Shown one piece after another: positions 12,705-20,305 of a DNA stretch of 20,305 bases (positions are counted from its first letter, which is position 1; each line of letters opens with the position of its first letter). A program made the translations under genes and the position numbers. This DNA is from an uncultured Christensenellaceae bacterium. GTDB taxonomy: Bacteria > Bacillota > Clostridia > Christensenellales > Christensenellaceae. The notes beneath the pieces were generated by a model that did not search any database, was not told where the DNA came from, and was given only the letters and a program-made list of their open reading frames with translations. The stretch spans positions 1-20,305 of the forward strand of contig CAJUPM010000019.1 in NCBI GenBank assembly GCA_910588425.1, in the 5' to 3' direction.

Positions 12705-12859
12705 ATCTCACTTTCGCCTTTCCCCCCTGCCCTATCCTCGCATCGCCTTCGCCATGCTTCTTGCCCAGAATTCCCTTAACCATGCCGCTTATCCGTCACT
12801 TCGTTCATAAATTATTTATGCAATTGTTTCATCTTTTTGGCCGCAGCCCTTGCAGGCTA

Positions 12860-12868
12860 TGTTATAAT
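12860..12868 (+). promoter_or_regulatory. Extended -10 promoter of the DUF1002 gene
   Basis: TGT followed by TATAAT (12863-12868) gives an extended -10. No good -35 is present at the right distance. A palindrome CATAAATTATTTATG (12806-12820) lies about 43 bp upstream and may be a regulator site. Confidence 0.6.
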
Positions 12869-12899
12869 AGAGAAAAGTCCCATCAGAAAGGATGCTGGT

Positions 12900-13778
12900 A
12901 TGTTAAAAAAATTTAGCATATGCGCGATCAGCTTTTTGCTTGCCATCATGTTAGGTTGTGCCCCCGTTTTAGCCGCCGAAGTCGCCGAAGGGGAATCCCG
13001 CGTCGCCATTGGCGCAGATCTAACCGCAGAACAGCGCGCGCAAATTTATAAAGACTTCGATCTTTCCGCTGGCGATGTGCCCGAGCTCCTCGTAACCAAT
13101 CAGGAAGAGCGCCTGTATCTAGAGGGCATCGCGCCGGAAAACAAGATCGGCAGCGTCGCTCTCTCCTGCGTCTATATCCAAACTTTGGAAGAAGGCGAAG
13201 GGCTGAATATTTCACTGCATAATGTCAACTGGTGCAGTGAAAATATGTACCGCAATGCGCTCATCACCGCCGGCATTACAGATGCCAGCGTCATGATCTC
13301 GGCCCCCTTCCCTGTCTCCGGCACCGCTGCCCTCACAGGCATCTATAAAGCCTATGAGGATATCACCGGCCAAAAGCTGAATGAATCCGCCAAAAAGGCC
13401 GCCGCCAGCGAACTGGTCATCACGGGCGATTTGGCAGAGGCCATAGGCAGCGTGGATGCCACTCTGCTCGTCAATGAGCTCAAAGGCATTCTGGATCAAA
13501 CGCAGAATATGACGGACGATGAAGTCCGCGCAGAGATCTCCGCCATCGCAAAGGATTTGGGCGTGGAGGTGTCCGATTCCCAAGTAGAGCAGCTGCTCCG
13601 CCTGTGCCGCGAACTGGAAGGGCTGGATACCGACCAGCTCCAAGAGCGCCTGGAATCCATTGTCGGTGTCATCGATTCCGCCAAGAAGGTGGATACCTTC
13701 TTCTCCAAGCTGGGCAAAGATATCCAAAACTTTTTCCAGAGCGTCGGAGACTTTTTCTCCAACCTATTCAAGAAATAG
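12900..13778 (+). CDS. Secreted DUF1002-family protein
   Basis: The ATG at 12900 follows AGAAAGGATGCTGGT and begins a clear signal peptide (MLKKFSICAISFLLAIML, cleavage likely after VLA at about residue 25), so the protein (292 residues) is exported. Residues about 33-190 match DUF1002 (PF06207): RVAIGADLTAEQRAQIYKDF, then LEGIAPENKIGSVALSCVYI and ITDASVMISAPFPVSGTAAL. The family is common in Firmicutes and its function is unknown. The last 35 residues form a Phe-rich amphipathic segment (FFSKLGKDIQNFF, VGDFFSNLFKK) that may associate with membrane or wall. LGC near residue 20 is not a proper lipobox because Met precedes it. It is monocistronic, with a strong terminator. Confidence 0.88.
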   Translation: MLKKFSICAISFLLAIMLGCAPVLAAEVAEGESRVAIGADLTAEQRAQIYKDFDLSAGDVPELLVTNQEERLYLEGIAPENKIGSVALSCVYIQTLEEGEGLNISLHNVNWCSENMYRNALITAGITDASVMISAPFPVSGTAALTGIYKAYEDITGQKLNESAKKAAASELVITGDLAEAIGSVDATLLVNELKGILDQTQNMTDDEVRAEISAIAKDLGVEVSDSQVEQLLRLCRELEGLDTDQLQERLESIVGVIDSAKKVDTFFSKLGKDIQNFFQSVGDFFSNLFKK

Positions 13779-13795
13779 CCGGCTATGGCTAGCAG

Positions 13796-13826
13796 AAGCG
13801 CCGCCTGTAATTCAGGCGGCGCTTTT
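13796..13826 (+). terminator. Rho-independent terminator after the DUF1002 gene
   Basis: AAGCGCCGCCTG, loop TAATT, CAGGCGGCGCTT: a 12-bp perfect GC-rich stem followed by TTCGTTT. It is strong on the plus strand. Confidence 0.9.
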
Positions 13827-14057
13827 CGTTTCTCCGATTGTGTGTCAGCGCGCAGACGGCCGGTATGCCCGCCCATTCCTCTTTCCCGCTATAATCCATC
13901 CCTATCTCCTCCTTTCTGCCTGCCATGGCGTCCTTTTATCCGCCCCATAGCCATGCCGGCTCTGCCCTTCATTTTCTTTCATAAAAATGCTATCCTCCAC
14001 CCTCCCTTCTCTGCCGCCTTTCCGGTATCTGCGCGCTCACCCTTCTTTTCCCGCAAT
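13827..14057. other. Gene-free convergent intergenic region
   Basis: About 230 bases between two convergent genes. Small open frames occur on the plus strand but lack ribosome binding sites, and their composition (Pro, Ser, Phe-rich translation of pyrimidine-rich DNA) is not protein-like. I see no RNA gene or repeat here. Confidence 0.5.
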
Positions 14058-14083
14058 AAAAAAGAAGCAGAATTGCTTCTGCT
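14058..14083 (-). terminator. Terminator of the VanW/G5 gene
   Basis: On the minus strand: AGCAGAA, loop GCAA (GNRA type), TTCTGCT, then TCTTTTTTATT. The stem is 7 bp and the U tract is good. It begins 18 nt after the stop codon. The plus strand also has a T-rich run after the hairpin, so it may act in both directions. Confidence 0.78.
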
Positions 14084-14101
14084 CCTTTTATTCTTTTTGT
14101 T

Positions 14102-15703
14102 CTAGATTGTGTCCCCTGCACCATCTGTCGGCGGCGCGTCCGTCTCCGCCGGCGTAGACTCCTGAGGAGGAGCTGTGGGTGTCGGTGTGGGCTGTGGCGT
14201 GGGAGTAGGCGTCGGTGTAACCGGCTGCGTAGGCGTCGGCTGCACGGCTCCTGTCCCGACGATCTTCTCTCCCTGCACCGCGTTGTAGGTGGAGTTCGCC
14301 AAGAACTCCTTTTTCACCAGCTTGCCGTCTTTATAGTAGTGCTTGTAGGAAGCGTATTTCGAACCGCTCTTTTCTTTGCGCACGATCTGCTCATAGCCCG
14401 TGGGCTTAGTGCTGTCCTGCGTGATTTTCATGGCCTTAGGCGCAATCGAGCCGATGTAATCCGAAGTGAGGCGAATCTCGTCATACTCTTCCGGCCAAGC
14501 CTCGCCATAAATTTCGATGTGCACTTTCTTGCCCTCTGCCGAGGCAACGATGAAAATATCCGAATTGGTGTTATTTTTCCAGGTGAAGTCGATCGTCCCC
14601 GTGTTGATGGTCGCATCTAGCCCTGCATCCACATATCCGACCTTGCTAGAGTGGTTTCTGCGATAAACGATCTCCAGATCCGCCTTGACGACCGCGTTAT
14701 AAAGCGTCGTGGAAACCTGGCAAACGCCGCCGCCTGCCTGCATTTCCTTATCCGCGCCGCCGTTGATAATCGCCGGTGCCGGCTTCCAGCCGCCCGAATA
14801 CGTTCTCGGCCCAATCGTATCGTTCATGGAGAATGTCTCTCCCGGCTTAATCACCACCCCGTTGATGGCGTTGGTCGCCCGGGTGACGTTGAAAGAGCGG
14901 TTGGCATCGCTGGAAGCAAAGGAAGTCTCAAAAACCGATCGCCGGACGATCTTGCCCTCAATATCTGCCAGCTTAACCTCCGCCTCCGTCTCCTGCACCG
15001 GCGCCTCAACCTGAACCTTCTTTCCCAGCTCAAACGCGCCGCGCAGCTGTTCAATCAGCTCCTGCTCATTCAGCTCCAGGCCGGTTACGTCTGCAATGTA
15101 GGAGACCTGGCCTTTTTCCATTTTAAACGTCGCGTTCTGCGGCTCCACATTGATCTCCGCCGCCAGCGCCGCAACGTACTCTTTTGCCTTCGCATCTTCC
15201 CATTCTACAAGAATCGGGAAATCCCTGCCGTTGGTCTTAATCTCCTCAGCTTCCGCCATCACTTGATCGTAGCTGCCGTCAGCCGAAATCGGCCGCAATG
15301 CCTGCGCCAGGGAATCCTCGTAGTTGAGCGTAATCCCCGCCGCAGCCGGAGCAAACGGATAGACCTTATCCTGATAGATGATCTCAACATCCAGCGTGTC
15401 TTTGAGCGTCGCATTGTGATAGAGCAGTTCTGCCTGAGCCTCTTCCATCGTCATGCCCGAAATATCGATGCCCCCAACCGAAATGCCCTGCAAAAAGACA
15501 TCTGTCTGCACAATCGCCAGGCGCTCCTGCTCGCGCTCTTCTTTTTTCGCATTTGCCGAAATCAGAAAAATACCGCCCGCAATCAAAGCCGCAGCGGCAA
15601 TGCACAACAGCGAAATAATCAACGGTTTCCTGCTTTTCTTTGCGCCGCCCCCCGGCTCCTGTCCAGCCTGGCCGTCTTCCCTCTTCTTTTCTGTCTCCAT
15701 CAT
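14102..15703 (-). CDS. Membrane-anchored VanW/G5-domain cell-wall protein
   Basis: The ATG at 15703 follows AGGAGCTGGG; a GTG at 15718 in frame lacks a site. The protein is 533 residues. It has a short charged cytoplasmic start, a transmembrane anchor at about 28-49 and an extracellular remainder. The order is: a peptidoglycan-binding-like region (about 65-230, VGGIDISGMTMEEAQAEL at its start); a VanW domain (about 250-420, with GVVIKPGETFSMND and GGGVCQVSTTLYNAV); a G5-like domain (about 428-487, TGYEQIVRKEKSGSKYASY and VQGEKIVGTG); and a Pro/Thr tail (489-533) that could span the wall. It probably acts in wall structure or surface adhesion; VanW itself has no proven enzymatic role. It has its own promoter and terminator. 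There is no sortase motif. Confidence 0.9.
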   Translation of the reverse strand: MMETEKKREDGQAGQEPGGGAKKSRKPLIISLLCIAAAALIAGGIFLISANAKKEEREQERLAIVQTDVFLQGISVGGIDISGMTMEEAQAELLYHNATLKDTLDVEIIYQDKVYPFAPAAAGITLNYEDSLAQALRPISADGSYDQVMAEAEEIKTNGRDFPILVEWEDAKAKEYVAALAAEINVEPQNATFKMEKGQVSYIADVTGLELNEQELIEQLRGAFELGKKVQVEAPVQETEAEVKLADIEGKIVRRSVFETSFASSDANRSFNVTRATNAINGVVIKPGETFSMNDTIGPRTYSGGWKPAPAIINGGADKEMQAGGGVCQVSTTLYNAVVKADLEIVYRRNHSSKVGYVDAGLDATINTGTIDFTWKNNTNSDIFIVASAEGKKVHIEIYGEAWPEEYDEIRLTSDYIGSIAPKAMKITQDSTKPTGYEQIVRKEKSGSKYASYKHYYKDGKLVKKEFLANSTYNAVQGEKIVGTGAVQPTPTQPVTPTPTPTPQPTPTPTAPPQESTPAETDAPPTDGAGDTI

Positions 15704-15747
15704 CCCAGCTCCTATCACGAATTTCCCGCATTTGACTGCTATGTTCT

Positions 15748-15776
15748 ATTATAGTTTACCAAACATCCTGGCGCAA
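15748..15776 (-). promoter_or_regulatory. Promoter of the VanW/G5 gene
   Basis: On the minus strand: TTGCGC (15771-15776), 17 bases, then a perfect TATAAT (15748-15753). The expected start is about 35 nt before the ATG. It shows that this gene is not simply co-transcribed with the upstream dehydrogenase. Confidence 0.78.
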
Positions 15777-15801
15777 TACGCCGAAGTATCCGTTTTGCAA
15801 A

Positions 15802-16788
15802 TTATTTGTCATTTTTCGCCATGGCAAAGCCTTGAACAGGAATCACACTATTTTGGATATTTCCCCGTAAATATTCCCGAACGTTGGAGATCGCGATCTC
15901 CACCAGCCGCCTGCGCGTCTCAATGGGAGACCACGCCAGATGCGGCGTCAAAATGCTCCGCTCGTGATGCGCCAATCTATCGCCCTGGCAGGGCGGCTCG
16001 CTGGCCATCACGTCCGCCAGGTAAAACCCGATCCTGCCCGCTTCCAACGCGGCCAGAACGTCCTCTTCCCGCACAATTTTGCCGCTGGCCGTGTTGATCA
16101 AAATCGCATTTTCCCGCATCAGGGCAATTTGCTCCGCCGCGATCATCCCTTCGGTCTGCTGTGTCAGCGGGCAGTGGATGGAGAGCACATCGCTTTGCCT
16201 CAGCAACTCTTCCAGGCCGACTTCCCGTACGCCCGGCAGATTTCTTGGCGTGCGCGTATGCGCAATCACCTGCATCCCCAGCGCCTGCGCCGCCCTTGCC
16301 ATGCCCTGGCCAATCGCGCCCAGCCCCAAAATGCCCATCGTTTTGTGCGCGAGCTCAACGAGCGGCTTTTCCCAAAAGCAGTATTTTGGGGAGTTCTCCC
16401 ATTTCCCCGCCTTCACCGCCTCATTATGCAGATGCACATGGTTGCATACTTCCAGCAGCAGCGCCATGCTGTGCTGAACGACGGCATAGGTGGAATAAGC
16501 GGGAATATTCGTCACGGCGATCCCTCTCTCCCGCGCCGCCTCAATATCGACAACGTTATACCGCGTGGACAGCACGCCAATATATCTCATGCCCGGGCAA
16601 GCATCCATCACAGCCTTGCCGATCACCGCTTTGTTCGTCAGAACAATCTCGCTCTGCCCAATGCGTTCGGCTATCTGCTCTGCCGGCGTCTGGCGGTACT
16701 GCCTCGTCTCCCCCAGTTCAGCCAGCGCCTCCCAGCCCAGCGGCTCGCTTCCCAGCCCCTCATCATCCAGCACGACAATTTTTCTCAT
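15802..16788 (-). CDS. D-2-hydroxyacid dehydrogenase family protein with altered active-site arginine
   Basis: The protein has 328 residues. The ATG follows GGAGAAGGAAT. The catalytic domain frames an NAD-binding Rossmann domain with GLGAIG at 155-160. The glutamate (ASEP, Glu264) and histidine (TPHLAW, His283) of the usual Arg-Glu-His set are present. At the arginine position the family has NT(A/S)RG; this protein has NTASG, so Ser235 replaces Arg. In the substrate loop, the usual TGYN is TRYN (Arg76). The sequence otherwise resembles glycerate or hydroxypyruvate-type dehydrogenases (CFWEKPLVELAHKTMGILG). The ancestral reaction is NADH-linked reduction of a 2-keto acid. The substitutions suggest a changed substrate or lost activity. 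It is transcribed away from the marR-like gene. Confidence 0.88.
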   Translation of the reverse strand: MRKIVVLDDEGLGSEPLGWEALAELGETRQYRQTPAEQIAERIGQSEIVLTNKAVIGKAVMDACPGMRYIGVLSTRYNVVDIEAARERGIAVTNIPAYSTYAVVQHSMALLLEVCNHVHLHNEAVKAGKWENSPKYCFWEKPLVELAHKTMGILGLGAIGQGMARAAQALGMQVIAHTRTPRNLPGVREVGLEELLRQSDVLSIHCPLTQQTEGMIAAEQIALMRENAILINTASGKIVREEDVLAALEAGRIGFYLADVMASEPPCQGDRLAHHERSILTPHLAWSPIETRRRLVEIAISNVREYLRGNIQNSVIPVQGFAMAKNDK

Positions 16789-16888
16789 ATTCCTTCTCCT
16801 TCCCGTCTAAAATATGATAGCAAAAAAATTGCATGGGATCTATCCCTTTCCCATTTGTGAATAAATTGCGACATTTGGCTGGAACAAA

Positions 16889-16917
16889 TTGACAGCTGCA
16901 CTTCCCTTCGCTATAAT
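16889..16917 (+). promoter_or_regulatory. Consensus sigma-A promoter of the marR-ABC operon
   Basis: TTGACA (16889-16894), 17 bases, TATAAT (16912-16917): a perfect match in both boxes. The expected start is near 16924, inside the tandem operators. Confidence 0.92.
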
Positions 16918-16920
16918 TTG

Positions 16921-16946
16921 TTAGTCAGCTAATATTAGTCAGCTAA
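16921..16946. promoter_or_regulatory. Tandem MarR-type operators
   Basis: TTAGTCAGCTAA occurs twice (16921-16932 and 16935-16946) with centres 14 bp apart. Each copy has TTAG/CTAA arms, and the whole block is itself nearly palindromic, with CTAATATTAG in its centre. It sits from the -10 edge across the transcription start, so bound MarR protein would block the consensus promoter. Autoregulation is inferred from family habit and position. Confidence 0.82.
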
Positions 16947-16982
16947 CTATTTTAGAATTGCTTTTGGAAGGAAGAGAAGCGC

Positions 16983-17498
16983 ATGGAGAAAAAAGAATCC
17001 TCTATTGATATTTACCGCCTCTTTGCCCAAATTATGAAACTGAGCTTTGCAGAAGCCTTTCCGCATTTTCATGAACTGAGGATGCACCCTGCCCAGGCAG
17101 ATCTGCTGGAGATCGTGTATCAGAATCCGGGAATCACGCAGTCCCTGCTGGCAAAAATGCTCTATATCGCCCCGTCCACCGTCGCCATCTCCCTCAACCG
17201 TCTGGAGGAATCCGGCTATGTCTATCGGGAAAAGGGCGCGGATAAGCGCAAGAGCCTTGTGTTTCTGACGGATCAGGGTATGCAGGTCGTGGATACAATC
17301 GCCGATCTCTTCCGTCAGCTGGATCAGCAGTTTACGGCAATGCTCGCGCCCGATGAGATCCAAACGCTCTCCGCCCTGCTTCATAAAATCCGCGACGGCT
17401 TTGCACTCAGCCGCATAGGCGCATGTGAAAATACGCCGGCTGTGCAAGCGCCGCCGCTGCAAGATATCATCATAAAGAAAGGAACAAGAAATGTCTAA
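16983..17498 (+). CDS. MarR-family transcriptional regulator
   Basis: The protein is 171 residues, with GGAAGGAAGAG before the ATG. The winged HTH is clear: MHPAQADLLEIVYQNPGITQ, then LLAKMLYIAPSTVAISLNRLEESGYV as the HTH with recognition helix, then the wing REKGADKRKSLVFLTDQG (about 78-98) carrying the conserved D-x-R. Flanking helices would form the dimer interface. The C-terminal 30 residues (after DGFALSRIG) are extra and may be flexible. It probably represses itself and the two exporter genes from the tandem operators and is released by a ligand, perhaps the exported compound. The stop overlaps the first ABC gene by 8 nt, so the operon is translationally coupled. Confidence 0.93.
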   Translation: MEKKESSIDIYRLFAQIMKLSFAEAFPHFHELRMHPAQADLLEIVYQNPGITQSLLAKMLYIAPSTVAISLNRLEESGYVYREKGADKRKSLVFLTDQGMQVVDTIADLFRQLDQQFTAMLAPDEIQTLSALLHKIRDGFALSRIGACENTPAVQAPPLQDIIIKKGTRNV

Positions 17499-19725
17499 AC
17501 TACTGAAATTTCTAAAACATCATCTGATTCCTGTGCTTCTCGTATTGGCGCTGCTCGTCGCCGAGGCATTTTGCGATCTTGCCTTGCCGTCATATACCTC
17601 CGAGATCGTCAATACAGGCATTCAGCAAAGCGGCATAGAAGAGCCCGTTCCAAAGGTGCTCAGCCAGGAGAGCTATTTTCTGCTGTCCGGCCTTCTGCCC
17701 TCAGATCAAGCGGGGATTATGGAGCATTATGTCCGCTCAGAAGATAAGAGTGAACTGCCCAGGTCTCTGCAAAGCATTTCCGACGATGTGCAGGCTTTCT
17801 ATCTGCTCAAAGATCTGAGTGAGGAGGAGCTTTCCAGCCTGGAGTCCGTCCTCTCCTATCCCATGCTGCTCTGCATGGCCATGTCCGGCGATATGCAGGC
17901 AGACGGCGAAAATGCAGATTATACCCAAAACCTGTTCGACGGCGATCTGCCCATCCCGGAGGGTGCCGATCCCCAGCAGTTTTTCGCCTCTCTGGATCAG
18001 GCTGGCAAAGACGCTTTCCTGGCAGAGATCTATCAAAAATTCGATGAACTGCCCGAGACTATCCTGGCGCAGATCGGCATTCTCTTCGTCCAAAATGAGT
18101 ACGAGAGCCTTGGCATCGATCTCGGCAAAATTTCCAACCGCTATATTTTAATCTCCGGCGCAAAAATGCTGGGTCTGGCCCTGGCCTCTATGGCCTGCAC
18201 GATTGCCGTGTGCTATCTGGCCTCTGTCATTGCCTCCAGCGTGGGCAGAGAACTGCGGGGCAATGTCTATCGCAGGGTGCTGTCCTTCTCAAACGAGGAT
18301 ATCGAGAAATTCTCCACAGCCTCGCTCATCACGCGCACCACCAACGACGTCACCAACGTCACGATGGCCATCGTCATGCTGCTGCGCATCGTTTTCTATG
18401 CGCCCATCATCGGCGCGGGCGGCATCGTCAAGGTGTTCGGCACCAACTCCGGCATGACCTGGATCCTCGCCGTAGCCGTCGGCGTTATCTCGCTCGTGAT
18501 GGGAACAGTCTTTGCCGTCGCCATGCCCAAATTCAAGGGAATGCAGAAACTGGTAGATAAGCTCAATCTCGTCTCCCGGGAAATTCTGACCGGCCTCAGC
18601 GTCATCCGCGCCTTCGGGACGCATAAGCACGAGGAAGAGCGCTTCGATCAGGCCAATACCGCCCTGATGAAGAACGGCCTGTTTATCAACCGCACCATGT
18701 CTCTCATGATGCCGCTGCTCATGCTTTTGATGAACGGCATCACGCTGCTCATCGTCTGGAACGGCGGCCACAGCATCGATGCCGGCCTGCTGCAAGTCGG
18801 CGATATGATGGCATTCATCCAGTATACCATGCAGGTCATCATGGCATTTTTGATGATCACCATGGTCTCCATCATGCTGCCCCGAGCCAATGTCTCGGCC
18901 GAGCGCATCGACGAGATTTTAAGCTGCGAGCCTTCCATCGCCGAGCCGCAGAAAGCCCTGCCCATGGCGGCAGATCAAAAGGGCGTTGTGGAGTTTCGCG
19001 ATGTCAGCTTCCATTATCCCGATGGCGACGAGGATGTGCTGGAGCATATCAGCTTCACCGCCCGCCCCGGCGAGACAACCGCCATCATCGGCAGCACGGG
19101 CAGCGGCAAATCTACGCTCATCAACCTCATCCCACGGCTCTACGACGCCACTGGCGGCAAGGTGCTGGTGGGCGGTGTAGAGGTCTCCCGCCAGAGCCTG
19201 CAATCCCTGCGCGAGTCCATCGGCTTCGTGCCGCAAAAAGGCCTGCTGTTCTCGGGAACTATCGAGTCCAATATCAAGTTCTCGGATGAATCTCTCAGCG
19301 ACGAAGCCATGAAAAAAGCCGCCTCCATCGCCCAGGCGACGGAGTTTATCGAGAGCAATTCTCTCGGCTATTCCCGCTCCATCGCCCAAGGCGGAACTAA
19401 TGTCTCAGGCGGGCAGAAGCAGCGGCTTTCCATCGCCAGGGCGCTTGCAAGCGATCCGGATATCCTCATTTTTGATGATAGCTTCTCTGCCCTGGATTAC
19501 CGCACAGACGCCGCGCTGCGCAGGGCCATCAAGGAGAATACGGATAACAAGACGGTCATCATCGTGGCCCAGCGCATCAGCACCATTGCCAATGCCGAAC
19601 AGATCATCGTGCTGGACGACGGCAGAATCGCCGGCATGGGCACGCATCAGCAGCTTCTGGAATCCTGCGATGTCTATCGCCAAATCGCTCTGTCTCAGCT
19701 TTCAGAGGAGGAACTTCAAAAATGA
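17491..19725 (+). CDS. ABC exporter half-transporter with degenerate ATP site and large outer insertion
   Basis: The protein is 744 residues, with an N-terminal membrane domain and a C-terminal ATPase. AAAGGAACAAGAA precedes the ATG. The first membrane helix (about 11-30) is followed by an outside segment of about 170 residues (45-215), rich in acidic residues; this loop is usually short in the family. The ATPase has Walker A GSTGSGKST (534-542), Q loop VPQKG, signature NVSGGQ (637-642), Walker B ILIFDD (658-663) and H-loop VAQR. Asp663 replaces the catalytic Glu and Gln694 replaces the switch His. These changes mark the degenerate half of a heterodimeric multidrug-type exporter of the BmrC/LmrC kind. 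It should pair with the product of the next gene. The substrate is unknown; MarR control suggests toxic or signalling small molecules. Confidence 0.92.
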   Translation: MSKLLKFLKHHLIPVLLVLALLVAEAFCDLALPSYTSEIVNTGIQQSGIEEPVPKVLSQESYFLLSGLLPSDQAGIMEHYVRSEDKSELPRSLQSISDDVQAFYLLKDLSEEELSSLESVLSYPMLLCMAMSGDMQADGENADYTQNLFDGDLPIPEGADPQQFFASLDQAGKDAFLAEIYQKFDELPETILAQIGILFVQNEYESLGIDLGKISNRYILISGAKMLGLALASMACTIAVCYLASVIASSVGRELRGNVYRRVLSFSNEDIEKFSTASLITRTTNDVTNVTMAIVMLLRIVFYAPIIGAGGIVKVFGTNSGMTWILAVAVGVISLVMGTVFAVAMPKFKGMQKLVDKLNLVSREILTGLSVIRAFGTHKHEEERFDQANTALMKNGLFINRTMSLMMPLLMLLMNGITLLIVWNGGHSIDAGLLQVGDMMAFIQYTMQVIMAFLMITMVSIMLPRANVSAERIDEILSCEPSIAEPQKALPMAADQKGVVEFRDVSFHYPDGDEDVLEHISFTARPGETTAIIGSTGSGKSTLINLIPRLYDATGGKVLVGGVEVSRQSLQSLRESIGFVPQKGLLFSGTIESNIKFSDESLSDEAMKKAASIAQATEFIESNSLGYSRSIAQGGTNVSGGQKQRLSIARALASDPDILIFDDSFSALDYRTDAALRRAIKENTDNKTVIIVAQRISTIANAEQIIVLDDGRIAGMGTHQQLLESCDVYRQIALSQLSEEELQK

Positions 19726-20305
19726 GTGAAAAGAAAAGATCGTTCGGCCGCCCCGGCGGCGGTCATGGCCCCGGCGGCCATATGCGTGCAGGCGAAAAAG
19801 CAAAAGATTTTAAGAGCTCCATCAAAAAGCTCGCCCGCGTGCTCTCCAAATACAAATTCAGCCTGCTTTTGGTGGTCATTTTCGCCGCCGCAGGCGCAGT
19901 GTTCTCCATCATCGGCCCCAAAGTGCTGGGCAACGCGACAACCGAAATCTTCAACGGTCTGGTCTCTAAAATTTCGGGCGGCGCGGGCATCGATTTCGGC
20001 AAGATCGGCAGAATTTTACTGACGCTGCTCGGCCTGTATCTGGCCAGCGCGCTGTTCTCCTTTATCCAAGGGGTCATCATGGGCAATGTCTCTCAGAAGG
20101 TCTCCTATGGCCTGCGCCGGGATATTTCCGTCAAAATCGAAAAACTGCCCATGAGCTACTATGATAAGCATACCTACGGCGAAACGCTCTCCCGCATCAC
20201 CAACGATATCGATACGCTGACGCAGAGCATGAACCAGAGCATGAGCCAGGTGATCTCCTCCGTCTGCACACTGGTGGGCGTGCTGGCCATGATGTTCTCC
20301 ATCAG
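19722..20305 (+). CDS. ABC exporter half-transporter, partner subunit (partial at window edge)
   Basis: The ATG overlaps the stop of the preceding gene (ATGA) and follows GAGGAGGAACTTC. Only the first 194 codons are visible. A Gly/His-rich cytoplasmic start (RPGGGHGPGGHMRAGEKAKDF) is common in this subfamily. Then come the first helix (KFSLLLVVIFAAAGAVFSIIG), a second (ILLTLLGLYLASALFSFIQG) and the coupling-helix region RRDISVKIEKLPMSYYDKHTYGETLSRITNDIDT, a hallmark of ABC exporter membrane domains. A third helix starts before the edge. The ATPase lies outside the window. By analogy with heterodimeric exporters it should carry the intact catalytic Glu and His, which can be checked just beyond the window. 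Confidence 0.9.
   Translation, partial: MSEKKRSFGRPGGGHGPGGHMRAGEKAKDFKSSIKKLARVLSKYKFSLLLVVIFAAAGAVFSIIGPKVLGNATTEIFNGLVSKISGGAGIDFGKIGRILLTLLGLYLASALFSFIQGVIMGNVSQKVSYGLRRDISVKIEKLPMSYYDKHTYGETLSRITNDIDTLTQSMNQSMSQVISSVCTLVGVLAMMFSI

Noticed and set aside
14108..14242. Short-period Pro/Thr repeat as a CRISPR or non-coding repeat
   Set aside because: It encodes the Pro/Thr-rich tail of the VanW/G5 protein in frame; the period is a few codons and there are no spacers.
14651..15754. Long plus-strand open frame opposite the VanW/G5 gene
   Set aside because: It is a codon-bias shadow of the real gene, with no ribosome binding site and a low-complexity Arg/Leu/Asn translation.
16829..16856. GGGATCTATCCC palindrome in the dehydrogenase-marR interval as an operator or terminator
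   Set aside because: The arms are only five bases, there is no U tract, and it has no clear relation to a good promoter for the dehydrogenase gene.

Overview
The window looks like a chromosomal segment of a Gram-positive Firmicute of the class Clostridia with moderately high GC. The grounds are strong GGAGG-type ribosome binding sites, sigma-A style promoters, U-tailed hairpin terminators, a DUF1002 secreted protein, a VanW/G5 cell-wall protein and a MarR-controlled heterodimeric ABC exporter. A species cannot be named from the sequence alone.

Positions 1-10860 (minus strand) hold the structural half of a tailed phage or prophage as one compact, tightly overlapping operon. Read in the direction of transcription it contains: a strong promoter with three operator-like palindromes; three very small genes (one helical protein, two cysteine-rich proteins); a short small-terminase-like protein; the large terminase; a small membrane/coiled-coil protein; the portal; a 59-residue zinc-ribbon protein; the scaffold; the major capsid protein with an extra Ig-like C-terminal domain; a terminator; a head-tail adaptor candidate; a 621-residue neck/tail protein; a tail fibre with a pyocin-knob-like domain; a receptor-binding candidate with three 14-residue repeats; and the first codons of an endolysin that runs off the left edge. 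There is no tape measure, tail tube or tail chaperone, and the order resembles short-tailed (podovirus, P22-like) phages. No integrase, repressor or replication gene lies on this side.

Positions 10861-14100 are mostly host genes on the plus strand: a 79-residue hypothetical protein, tRNA-Leu(UAG) with its own promoter and terminator, a flavin reductase-family protein, a small XRE-type HTH protein and a secreted DUF1002 protein. Most have a recognisable promoter and several a strong terminator.

Positions 14101-16790 (minus strand) hold a membrane-anchored VanW/G5 protein and a D-2-hydroxyacid dehydrogenase whose usual catalytic arginine is replaced by serine. Divergent from the dehydrogenase, positions 16880-20305 (plus strand) hold a MarR regulator with a consensus promoter and tandem operators, followed by two overlapping ABC exporter genes. 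The second of these is cut by the window edge. The pair is likely a heterodimeric exporter with one degenerate ATP site, repressed by the MarR protein.
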